The notes: generated by a model from the letters alone, not told the origin. Positions 1 through 5,882 are shown, numbered from the stretch's first letter. The stretch is DNA of 7,847 nucleotides from Acidimicrobiia bacterium (GCA_018882825.1 VERC01000108.1:1-7847), one strand, 5' to 3'. Made by a program: numbers and translations.

Positions 1-796
1 ACCCGACCCTGCGGCGCTCGTACTCGACTCCGTCTCCCTCGTCCGCAACGGGCGGGCGGTGCTCGACCGGGTGTCATGGACGGTCGGGGCCGGCGAGCAC
101 TGGGTCGTGTTGGGTCGTAACGGTTCGGGCAAGTCGTCACTGCTGTCGATCGCGTCGACGTGGTTGCATCCCTCGTCGGGAACGGTGGACGTCCTCGGTG
201 AGCGCATCGGCCGGACCGATGTGCGCCTGTTGCGTCGACGGATCGGTGTGGCCAGTGCCGGCATGGCCGACCGCCTGCGGGGCGACCTCACGCCCCGCGA
301 CATCGTCATGACGGCCAAGAACGCGGCCCTCGAGCCGTGGTGGCACGCCTACGACGACGCCGATCGGGCCCAGGCGCTCCGCTGCCTCGATCGCATGGGG
401 ATCAGCCGGCTCGCCGATCGTTCCTTCGTCACGCTGAGTTCGGGTGAGCGCCAGCGTGTGCTGTTGGCCCGGACACTCATGTGCGATCCGGGTCTGCTGC
501 TGTTCGACGAGCCCACCGCCGGTCTCGACCTCGCAGGACGGGAGGACCTCGTCCAGGGACTGGCCACCCTGGCGGCGGCGCCCGAGGGACCGGCCATCGT
601 GCTCGTCACCCATCACGTCGAGGAGATCCCGGACGGGTTCGACCGGGTGCTGCTCCTCGGTGAGGGGTCGATCACGGCCGCCGGTCCGATCGACGAGGTG
701 CTCGACGAGACCTCGCTGTCGGCCTGCTTCGGTGCGTCACTCGGTCTCGAACACCGACACGGCCGGTGGTGGGCGTGGGGGAGGGGCGGATCGTGA
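1..796 (+). CDS. ABC transporter ATP-binding protein (ModF/YlmA-like, COG1119), 5' end outside window
   Basis: Single-domain ABC ATPase; the frame is open from base 2, so the true start lies just before the window. The GTG at 59 is not the likely start, because the residues before it (LVLDSVSLVRNGRAV) form the first strands of the nucleotide-binding domain. Numbering from codon 59, the visible motifs are Walker A GRNGSGKS (19-26), signature LSSGERQR (126-133), Walker B LLLFDE (146-151), D-loop TAGLD (153-157) and switch histidine VTHH (H185). The phrases GEHWVVLGRNGSGKSSLL, ILGER-like VLGERIGRTD and VTHHVEEIP are typical of the COG1119 group that includes E. coli ModF and B. subtilis YlmA. 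Members of this group often have no adjacent permease, and none is seen downstream here. The substrate is unknown; the molybdate label attached to the family is not supported by context. It overlaps the next gene by four bases (GTGA), so translational coupling is likely. The family call is firm, the role is not. Confidence 0.5.
   Translation, partial: PDPAALVLDSVSLVRNGRAVLDRVSWTVGAGEHWVVLGRNGSGKSSLLSIASTWLHPSSGTVDVLGERIGRTDVRLLRRRIGVASAGMADRLRGDLTPRDIVMTAKNAALEPWWHAYDDADRAQALRCLDRMGISRLADRSFVTLSSGERQRVLLARTLMCDPGLLLFDEPTAGLDLAGREDLVQGLATLAAAPEGPAIVLVTHHVEEIPDGFDRVLLLGEGSITAAGPIDEVLDETSLSACFGASLGLEHRHGRWWAWGRGGS
777..792 (+). promoter_or_regulatory. Ribosome binding site that sets the start of the first CNNM gene
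   Basis: A purine run, GGGGGAGGGG (777-786), ends 6 bases before GTG 793. That GTG overlaps the ABC gene stop as GTGA. An in-frame GTG at 766 would precede this site and add nine polar residues (VGVGEGRI-like) before the first membrane helix, so 793 is preferred. Confidence 0.5.
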
Positions 797-2103
797 CGGT
801 GGTCGCCCTGATCGCCGTCGTCCTCCTCATCGTCGCCAACGGTTTCTTCGTGGCCGCCGAGTTCGCCCTCGTGGCCGTCGATCGCACCAAGGTCGAGCGC
901 GACGCCGCCGAGGGAGGTCGGCGGGCGCGCCGTGCCGCTGGTCTGTTGCGACGACTCTCGTTCCACCTGTCGGGCGCGCAACTCGGCATCACCGTCACCT
1001 CGCTGCTCATCGGTCTGCTGACCGAACCGTCGATCGCCACATTGCTGCGACCGGTGCTCGAACCACTGGTGGGTGAGTCGGCGGTGCGGGTCGTGTCGCT
1101 GGCACTCGCCATCGCCATCGCCACCACGGTGCAGATGGTGGTGGGCGAACTGATCCCGAAGGGACTGGCGGTGGCGCGGCCCGAGAGCGCGGCCTACCTG
1201 TTGGCGCCGGGGGTCCGCCTCTACGGCATCGTGTTCGGACCGATCATCGGGTTCCTGCAGAGCGCGGCCAATCGCACGGTGCGGCTCCTGGGTGTCGAAC
1301 CGACCGAGGAACTGTCACAGGTGCGGACGTTGCGCGAGTTGCAGGTGATGGTCAGCGCGTCGTCGGCCCAGGGCGCGATCGACGACACGGCTCGTCAATT
1401 GCTCACTCGATCGATCCGGTTCGAGGGAAAGACGGCCGAGGACGTACTCGTGCCCCGAACCGCGGTGCAGTCGCTGTCCCGACAGGCATCGGTGGCCGAT
1501 CTGGCCGCGCTGGCGTTGGCCACCGGCCATTCACGGTTCCTCGTCTACGGGGAGGACATCGATGACATCGTCGGCTCCGTGCACGTGCGCTCGGTGCACG
1601 GCGTGCCCCGGTCGGAGCGAGCCTCGACGTCGATCGTCCCCCTGATCCGGCCGGTGTTCGCCGTGCCGGAGAGTCGGGAACTGGGCGATGTGCTCGTCGA
1701 TCTCCGCCGGGCCGCAACCCATCTCGCCGTCGTGGTCGACGAGTACGGCGGCACGGCGGGGATCGTCACGCTGGAGGACGTGCTCGAGGAGATCGTCGGC
1801 GAGATCGGTGACGAACACGATCCCCACCGCGATCGGGAGGGCGTCGTCACCGCCGGGGAATGGAGGATGTCGGGACTCTCGAGTCCCGACGAGGTGGTGG
1901 ACCGCACGGGATTCGTGGTGCCGGAGGGTCAGTACGAGACGCTGGGGGGTTTCGTCCTCGACCGACTCGGACGCATCGCCGTCCTCGGTGACCGTTTCGA
2001 GAGCGATGGGTGGACCATCGAAGTGGTGGAGATGGACCGCCGACGCGTGTCCGCGGTCCGGCTGGTGCCGCCCGAACTCACCGACGGTGGGGGTGATGAC
2101 TGA
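793..2103 (+). CDS. CNNM/CorC-family membrane protein, long form (DUF21 + CBS pair + CorC_HlyC domain)
   Basis: A 436-residue inner-membrane protein of the CNNM/CorC family, whose studied members export or transport Mg2+ (family knowledge; the ion here is inferred). The DUF21 membrane domain spans about residues 1-170: helix 1 with NGFFVAAEFALV (16-27), a second hydrophobic segment after GAQLGITVTSLLIG (61-74), a third at about 97-117, and the conserved VGELIPKGL (117-125) whose Glu-x-x-Pro-Lys lies in the ion-binding region of the family. A cytosolic CBS pair follows: CBS1 at about 215-275 (HSRFLVYGEDIDDIVG) and CBS2 at about 280-340, ending in the classical DEYGGTAGIVTLEDVLEEIVGEI region. 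Residues 350-428 form the CorC_HlyC (transporter-associated) domain, with LSSPDEV and YETLGGFVLDRLGRI. The gene is complete. It starts at GTG 793, overlapping the ABC gene by 4 bases, and its stop overlaps the start of the short CNNM paralogue by 8 bases. Annotation as a hemolysin would be a legacy name. The CBS pair suggests nucleotide-responsive gating. Confidence 0.5.
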   Translation: MTVVALIAVVLLIVANGFFVAAEFALVAVDRTKVERDAAEGGRRARRAAGLLRRLSFHLSGAQLGITVTSLLIGLLTEPSIATLLRPVLEPLVGESAVRVVSLALAIAIATTVQMVVGELIPKGLAVARPESAAYLLAPGVRLYGIVFGPIIGFLQSAANRTVRLLGVEPTEELSQVRTLRELQVMVSASSAQGAIDDTARQLLTRSIRFEGKTAEDVLVPRTAVQSLSRQASVADLAALALATGHSRFLVYGEDIDDIVGSVHVRSVHGVPRSERASTSIVPLIRPVFAVPESRELGDVLVDLRRAATHLAVVVDEYGGTAGIVTLEDVLEEIVGEIGDEHDPHRDREGVVTAGEWRMSGLSSPDEVVDRTGFVVPEGQYETLGGFVLDRLGRIAVLGDRFESDGWTIEVVEMDRRRVSAVRLVPPELTDGGGDD

Positions 2104-3142
2104 CATGTGGCCCTTCGTCGCCGTCATCGTCCTCCTGTCGGTCAACGGGTTCTTCGTGGCCCTCGAGTTCGCCCTGGTCGGCTCCCGTCGCAGTCGACTC
2201 GAACCTCTGGCTGCGGCCGGCGACCGTCGGGCCATGCGCTCGCTCGACGCGATGCGGGAGTTGGGGATCCAGTTGGCGGGCGCGCAGTTGGGGATCACGA
2301 TCGCCTCGTTGTTGCTCGGTCTCGTGGGTGAGCCGGCGACGGCCCGCATCATCGAGAGTGCCGGTGACCGACTCTCCTTCGTCCCCCATTCGTGGGTCGG
2401 GCCCCTCGGCTACGTCCTCGGCCTCCTCGTGATCGTGTTCGCCCACATGGTCATCGGCGAGATGGTGCCCAAGAACCTGACGCTGACTCGTCCCGAGGCG
2501 ACGCTGCGTCGACTGGTGGCCACCAACAGGGTGTGGCTGGTGGTGGCCCGACCGTTCGTCCGGGTGCTCACGTGGGTCGCCAACTCCGGTGTGCGGGCCT
2601 TCGGCGTCGAACCCACCGACGAGTTGCCCGACATCCACACGGTGGAGGAGCTCCAGATGCTGGTGTCGGCCTCGCACGAGGAGGGCGCCATTCCGGATCT
2701 GTCGGCCGAGCTCCTCACCGGCGTGCTGGATTTCGCCGGCGAGACGGCCGGTGAGGTCATGGTCCCCGGCGACGCGATCTGCGCCGTGCCTCTCGGCGCG
2801 ACGACGGCCGAGATCGAGGATGTCGTGCGCGAACGGGCCCACACCCGCGTGCTCCTGCTCGACCGTCAACGTCCGGAACGAGTCGTCGGGTTCGTGCACT
2901 CGAAGGATCTCCTGATGGTCGACGACGCCGAGGTCGACCAGCCGCTCCCGTGGAAGATGATCCGTCGCAACCTGACGGTGGGCCCCGAGGAGCCGCTCGA
3001 GTCGTTGTTGTTGGCGATGCAGCGGCGTCGGATCCACGTGGCGGTGGTCGTGGCTCCCGATGGAACCGCGCAGGGCATGGTGACGCTCGACGACCTGCTC
3101 GAACGACTGGTGCGGGACATCACCGACGAGCTGTCGGAGTGA
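2096..3142 (+). CDS. CNNM/CorC-family membrane protein, short form (DUF21 + CBS pair, no CorC_HlyC domain)
   Basis: A 348-residue paralogue of the preceding gene. The membrane domain has NGFFVALEFALV (17-28), GAQLGITIASLLLGL (62-76), a hydrophobic stretch at about 101-120 and VIGEMVPKNLTLTRPE (119-134), the family's Glu-x-x-Pro-Lys motif. The first CBS unit is at about 217-275 (HTRVLLL...RVVGFVHSKDLL). The second, about 285-340, ends PDGTAQGMVTLDDLLERLVRDI and diverges from the DEYGG-TAGIVTLED form of its neighbour. The protein stops right after CBS2, so the C-terminal CorC_HlyC domain is absent. The coding frame is clean, so this is a genuine short architecture and not a frameshift product. 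I recall a similar long-then-short tandem pair in Mycobacterium tuberculosis (Rv1842c-Rv1841c). ATG 2096 is chosen because GGTGG (2086-2090) lies 5 bases upstream; ATG 2105, just after the upstream stop, is the alternative. The two proteins may form a heteromeric transporter (inference). Confidence 0.5.
   Translation: MTDMWPFVAVIVLLSVNGFFVALEFALVGSRRSRLEPLAAAGDRRAMRSLDAMRELGIQLAGAQLGITIASLLLGLVGEPATARIIESAGDRLSFVPHSWVGPLGYVLGLLVIVFAHMVIGEMVPKNLTLTRPEATLRRLVATNRVWLVVARPFVRVLTWVANSGVRAFGVEPTDELPDIHTVEELQMLVSASHEEGAIPDLSAELLTGVLDFAGETAGEVMVPGDAICAVPLGATTAEIEDVVRERAHTRVLLLDRQRPERVVGFVHSKDLLMVDDAEVDQPLPWKMIRRNLTVGPEEPLESLLLAMQRRRIHVAVVVAPDGTAQGMVTLDDLLERLVRDITDELSE
3123..3137. terminator. Weak candidate hairpin at the convergent CNNM/fabI junction
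   Basis: CCGAC (3123-3127) and GTCGG (3133-3137) form a 5-bp stem with a 5-base loop. The hairpin lies inside the last codons of the short CNNM gene and, read on the minus strand, 6 bases beyond the fabI stop codon. It could slow or end the fabI transcript. There is no T-rich tail in either direction and the stem is short, so chance in GC-rich coding DNA is a serious alternative. Confidence 0.5.
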
Positions 3143-3143
3143 G

Positions 3144-3911
3144 TCAGGCTCCCGTGGAGTGGTACCCGCCGTCCACGTGGACGACCTCGCCGGTGGTCAT
3201 GGGGAACCAGTCCGACAGGAGGGCCACACACGCCTGCGCCACCGCGGAGGAGTCCTTCACGTTCCATCCCAGCGGCGCCCGCTCGTCCCACACGTCCTCG
3301 AACTTCGAGAATCCCGGGATGGATCGGGCGGCGACGGTCTTGATCGGTCCGGCGGCCACGAGGTTGACGCGGATCCCGCGGGGTCCGAGATAGCGGGCCA
3401 GGTACCGCGAGGTCGACTGCAGCGCGGACTTCGCCACTCCCATCCAGTCGTAGGCCGGCCACGACACGGAGTTGTCGAAGTCGAGTCCGACGATGGCGCC
3501 GCCCTCGTCCATGAGTGGGGCGACGAGATCGGCGAGGGCCTTGAGTGAATAGGCGGAGATGTTCATGGCCACCGAGACGTCCTCCCACGTGGCGTCCATG
3601 AACGTCCCGCCGAGACACACCGGGGGAGCGAAGCCGATCGAATGCAGTGCGCCGTCGACCCGACCCCACTTCTCGTCCAGTCGACGACGCGCGGCGTCGA
3701 TGTGCTCGGGCACGGACACGTCGAGCTCGATGACCTCCGGCTCGACGGCGAGTTTGCGGGCGGCCTTCTCGGTGTGGCGCAATCCATTGCCCACTCCGGT
3801 GAGCACGATCTCGGCACCCTCGTGCTGTGCCAGACGCGCCACGCCGAAGCCGAGTGACGATTCGTTCAGCACGCCGGTGAGCAACAGGCGCTTTCCCTCG
3901 AGCAGTCCCAT
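3144..3911 (-). CDS. fabI: Enoyl-[acyl-carrier-protein] reductase (NADH), InhA-type FabI
   Basis: A 255-residue short-chain dehydrogenase that carries out the last reduction of fatty acid elongation: trans-2-enoyl-ACP plus NADH to acyl-ACP. It is cytosolic and normally a homotetramer. The match to mycobacterial InhA is visible throughout: MGLLEGKRLLLTG at the N terminus, HSIGFAP (90-96, the Ser/Ile that contact NAD), GLDFD (142-146, equivalent to InhA Asp148-Phe149), catalytic Tyr154 and Lys161 in PAYDWMGVAKSAL (Tyr-x6-Lys), then NLVAAGPIKT (183-192) and RAPLGWNVKD (211-220) near the substrate loop. The C terminus TTGEVVHVDGG is typical. The start at 3911 gives the family's usual N terminus; the frame stays open upstream only as antisense to the next gene. 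Unlike mycobacterial inhA, no fabG lies beside it, and it is a single-gene unit converging on the CNNM genes with one base between stop codons. It probably has a leaderless mRNA (see promoter). Triclosan and isoniazid-adduct target family; sensitivity cannot be read from sequence alone. Confidence 0.5.
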   Translation of the reverse strand: MGLLEGKRLLLTGVLNESSLGFGVARLAQHEGAEIVLTGVGNGLRHTEKAARKLAVEPEVIELDVSVPEHIDAARRRLDEKWGRVDGALHSIGFAPPVCLGGTFMDATWEDVSVAMNISAYSLKALADLVAPLMDEGGAIVGLDFDNSVSWPAYDWMGVAKSALQSTSRYLARYLGPRGIRVNLVAAGPIKTVAARSIPGFSKFEDVWDERAPLGWNVKDSSAVAQACVALLSDWFPMTTGEVVHVDGGYHSTGA

Positions 3912-3924
3912 GTGGGGCACCGTA
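3911..3924 (-). promoter_or_regulatory. Probable leaderless promoter of fabI (-10 element TACGGT)
   Basis: On the minus strand, TACGGT (3924 to 3919) matches the actinobacterial TANNNT -10 consensus. Exactly 7 bases (3918-3912) separate it from the A of the fabI ATG at 3911, which would place the transcription start on the start codon. No Shine-Dalgarno sequence sits at normal distance; GGGAGGTGG on the minus strand ends about 17-19 bases upstream of the ATG, too far to serve. No convincing -35 hexamer is seen. Confidence 0.5.
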
Positions 3925-3961
3925 GCGGACCACCTCCCGTGAACCCGGTCCGCTACGGTGC
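3917..3961. repeat. Perfect 15-bp inverted repeat with 15-base spacer between divergent fabI and npdG-like genes
   Basis: The left arm GCACCGTAGCGGACC (3917-3931) is the exact reverse complement of the right arm GGTCCGCTACGGTGC (3947-3961); the spacer is 3932-3946. Pairing stops at both outer and inner edges. The element is placed symmetrically, with five bases between each arm and the start codon on that side (3911 and 3967). Each arm carries a -10-like TACGGT pointing at its own gene and a small internal dyad CCG-N3-CGG, with the two dyads centred 30 bp apart. It can be a duplicated core promoter, an operator for a multimeric regulator, or both. A role as RNA hairpin is less likely if both mRNAs are leaderless. 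Confidence 0.5.
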
Positions 3962-3967
3962 GGTGCA
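3954..3967 (+). promoter_or_regulatory. Probable leaderless promoter of the npdG-like gene (-10 element TACGGT)
   Basis: TACGGT (3954-3959) is followed by 7 bases and then ATG 3967, the mirror image of the fabI promoter. No ribosome binding site precedes the ATG, which fits a leaderless transcript. The -35 position falls in the 15-base spacer of the inverted repeat and shows no recognisable hexamer. Confidence 0.5.
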
Positions 3968-4635
3968 TGTTGATCGGGATTCTCGGGGCCACCGGACCCG
4001 CGGGCAGTGCGCTGGGCATCCGACTGGCCTCGGTGGGGCACGAGATCATCCTCGGCTCCCGCAGCGCCGACCGCGCCGAGGAGGTGGTGGCGGGCATCGC
4101 GGCCACGTGGGCGGGACGGGACCTGCGCATCACGCCGGCCGACAATGTCGGGGCCGCCGAGGCGGATGTCGTGGTCATCGCCACGCCGTGGGATGCGGCG
4201 TGGACGACCGCCAAGTCGGTGGGTGGCCGTCTCGACGGCAAGGTCGTGATCTGCATGGCCAACGCGCTGATCCGCGTCGGCCACGAGTTCCAGCCCCTCG
4301 TGCCACCGCGCGGTTCGGTCGCCGCCAGCGTCCAGGCGGCGGTGCCGGGAGCGAAGGTCGTGGCCGCCCTGCACCACGTCCCGGCCAAGGAACTGGCCGA
4401 CATCGACCATCCGATCGAGAGCGATGTGTTGATCTGCTCCGATCACGCCGATGCCAAGGCGGTCACCATGGATCTCATCGGCCAGATGCCGGCCATGCGG
4501 CCACTCGACGCCGGTGACCTGACCTACTCGGCCCCGATCGAGGCCTTCACCGCCGTCCTGCTCGAACTCAACCTCCGGTACCGCACCCGGGTGGCGGTCA
4601 AGTTCACCGGGATCGACACCGATCGGGCCCGCTGA
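3967..4635 (+). CDS. npdG: F420:NADP oxidoreductase family protein (NADPH-dependent F420 reductase, NpdG/Fno-like)
   Basis: A 222-residue protein of the F420-dependent NADP oxidoreductase family, which exchanges hydride between coenzyme F420 and NADP(H) in the cytosol. Visible family features are the N-terminal Rossmann motif GILGATGPAG (4-13), GSRSADRA (30-37) where the family binds the NADP 2'-phosphate, DVVVIATPWD (67-76), GKVVICMAN (91-99), VVAALHHVPA (131-140; a histidine here contacts F420 in the archaeal enzyme), SDVLICSD (152-159) and the C-terminal helix APIEAFTAVLLELNLRYRTRV. ATG 3967 is chosen over an in-frame GTG at 3958 because it gives the family's exact start (MxIGILG) and lies 7 bases behind the -10 element. 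Length is normal for the family. It is followed after 35 bases by mshC, probably as one transcript. No F420 biosynthesis gene is in the window, so use of F420 is inferred from family. A related NADP-binding protein with another acceptor is the alternative. Confidence 0.5.
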   Translation: MLIGILGATGPAGSALGIRLASVGHEIILGSRSADRAEEVVAGIAATWAGRDLRITPADNVGAAEADVVVIATPWDAAWTTAKSVGGRLDGKVVICMANALIRVGHEFQPLVPPRGSVAASVQAAVPGAKVVAALHHVPAKELADIDHPIESDVLICSDHADAKAVTMDLIGQMPAMRPLDAGDLTYSAPIEAFTAVLLELNLRYRTRVAVKFTGIDTDRAR

Positions 4636-4658
4636 GGACGCGTGGGCGAGACGGTTCG

Positions 4659-4670
4659 AGGAGGAGATCG
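4659..4670 (+). promoter_or_regulatory. Ribosome binding site of mshC
   Basis: AGGAGG (4659-4664) sits 6 bases before GTG 4671. It fixes the start and contrasts with the leaderless-looking starts of fabI, npdG and thrS, which supports mshC being read from the npdG transcript. Confidence 0.5.
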
Positions 4671-5861
4671 GTGAGCACGACCGCGCCGGATCCGGGGGCG
4701 GCAGATCTCCCCATGCGTCTCTACGACACCGCCCGTCGCGAGGTCGTGCCCTTCGAGCCCGGCCCGGTGGTCCTCATGTACACGTGTGGCATCACGCCCT
4801 ACGACGCCACCCACCTCGGACACGCGGCGACGTACGTGACCTACGACGTGCTGCAACGGCGACTGCGTGATCGCGGTCACGAGACGAGATGCGTGCGCAA
4901 CGTCACCGACGTCGATGACGACATCCTGCGCAAGGCCCGCGAGCTCGGGGTCCACTACCTCGATCTGGCGGCGGCGGAGACGGCCCGTTTCGACGCCGAC
5001 ATGGAGGCCCTCAACGTCATCGAGTGCTGGAGCGAACCGCGCGCCACCTCGGCCATCGCCGACATCCGGGGCTTCATCGGGATGGTCCTCGACCGCGGGT
5101 ACGCCTACGAGAGCGGCGGGAGCGTCTACTTCGACGTGAGTTCGTTCGGCCGGTTCGGTCAGGTCTCGCACTACGACCGCGAGGAGATGATCGACCTCGC
5201 CCGCCAACATGGCGGCAACCCCGACGATCCGAACAAACGCGATCCACTGGACTTCGTCCTGTGGCAGCCCTCGGCTCCCGACGAGCCGAGTTGGGAGTCG
5301 TTGTGGGGTCCCGGACGGCCGGGGTGGCACATCGAGTGCTCGGCGCTGGCCCTGCGTGAACTCGACACCACCATCGACCTGCACGGCGGTGGTTCGGATC
5401 TCATCTTCCCCCACCACGAGTGCGAGGCGGCCCAGAGCGAGGCGGCCACCGGCGTCCCGTTCGTCAGGCACTGGATGCACCAGGCGATGGTGCGCATGGA
5501 CGGCGAGAAGATGTCGAAGTCCCTGGGGAACCTCGTGTTCATCAGCGAACTGCGCACGCAGTGGGATGTGCGCGCCATCCGCCTGGCCATCGTGGCGCAT
5601 CACTACCGCGACTCGTGGGAGTGGAACGACTCGCTCATGCCGACGGCGGCGGCCCGGCTCGAGGCGTGGTCGGCGGCGACGCGCGCCCCCGGCGTCACCG
5701 ACAGCGTCGCCGCGCTCGACGCCGTCCGCGGCTGCCTCGACGACGACCTCGACACCCCGGGTGCCGTCGCCGCCATCGACGCGGCGGTGGCCCGGGGGGA
5801 GGGTGTGGCGTCGGCCGCCACACTCCTCGGCGTGTTCCTCGTCGGCGATCCGCTTCGCTGA
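4671..5861 (+). CDS. mshC: L-cysteine:1D-myo-inositol 2-amino-2-deoxy-alpha-D-glucopyranoside ligase (MshC), mycothiol biosynthesis
   Basis: A 396-residue class I aminoacyl-tRNA-synthetase fold. MshC uses ATP to activate cysteine and join it to GlcN-Ins, giving Cys-GlcN-Ins, the penultimate step to mycothiol. The stretch CGITPYDATHLGHAATYVT (39-57) is the MshC form of the HIGH region; cysteinyl-tRNA synthetases usually read CGPTVYD...HIGHAR. GPGRPGWHIEC (213-223), GGGSDLIFPHHE (239-250) and KMSKS (280-284) follow. Predicted zinc ligands by alignment with CysRS are Cys39, Cys223, His248 and Glu252. The protein ends soon after the helical domain (DDDLDTPGAVAAID), giving the MshC length of about 400 residues and lacking the longer anticodon-binding end of CysRS. 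The KMSKS loop reads MDGEKMSKSLGN, closer to CysRS than the mycobacterial WDGHKMSKSRGN as I recall it. GTG 4671 is set by a strong ribosome binding site. A short cysteinyl-tRNA synthetase is the alternative, less likely. Confidence 0.5.
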   Translation: MSTTAPDPGAADLPMRLYDTARREVVPFEPGPVVLMYTCGITPYDATHLGHAATYVTYDVLQRRLRDRGHETRCVRNVTDVDDDILRKARELGVHYLDLAAAETARFDADMEALNVIECWSEPRATSAIADIRGFIGMVLDRGYAYESGGSVYFDVSSFGRFGQVSHYDREEMIDLARQHGGNPDDPNKRDPLDFVLWQPSAPDEPSWESLWGPGRPGWHIECSALALRELDTTIDLHGGGSDLIFPHHECEAAQSEAATGVPFVRHWMHQAMVRMDGEKMSKSLGNLVFISELRTQWDVRAIRLAIVAHHYRDSWEWNDSLMPTAAARLEAWSAATRAPGVTDSVAALDAVRGCLDDDLDTPGAVAAIDAAVARGEGVASAATLLGVFLVGDPLR

Positions 5862-5863
5862 AG

Positions 5864-5879
5864 GAGCCCCGAGGGGCTC
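5864..5879. terminator. GC-rich hairpin between mshC and thrS (candidate tail-less terminator or attenuator)
   Basis: GAGCCC (5864-5869) pairs with GGGCTC (5874-5879) around the loop CGAG; a seventh C-G pair is possible if the loop shrinks to two bases. It begins two bases after the mshC stop codon and ends three bases before the thrS -10 element. There is no T run, so if it terminates it is of the tail-less type reported in actinobacteria. It fits a division between the npdG-mshC transcript and thrS. Confidence 0.5.
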
Positions 5880-5882
5880 AGG

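Noticed and set aside
1..796. Molybdate importer ATPase (ModC/ModF)
   Set aside because: Only general COG1119 similarity is present; no TOBE or molybdate-binding domain and no modA or modB genes are visible.
793..2103. Hemolysin (HlyC/TlyC) function
   Set aside because: This is a legacy family name. The DUF21 plus CBS architecture fits ion transport, and nothing suggests a toxin.
2096..3142. Second CNNM gene as a truncated pseudogene because the CorC_HlyC domain is missing
   Set aside because: The frame is intact, both CBS units are complete, no remnant of the lost domain follows, and short forms of this family occur in other actinobacteria.
3170..3183. Perfect 14-bp palindrome CGTCCACGTGGACG just inside fabI
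   Set aside because: It encodes the conserved VHVDG of the FabI C terminus (Val-His-Val-Asp codons happen to be self-complementary), and a palindrome without a loop is a poor terminator. Coding constraint explains it.
2866..4446. Long open frames on the strand opposite to the real genes, here and at 5603-7837 (-)
   Set aside because: They run antisense to well-recognised CNNM, npdG, mshC and thrS genes, are low-complexity Arg/His/Gly-rich products of GC-rich codon bias, and show no domain.
4671..5861. Cysteinyl-tRNA synthetase (cysS)
   Set aside because: The HIGH-region signature ITPYDATHLGHAATY and the short C terminus match MshC; CysRS is normally some 60 or more residues longer. Kept as the stated alternative.
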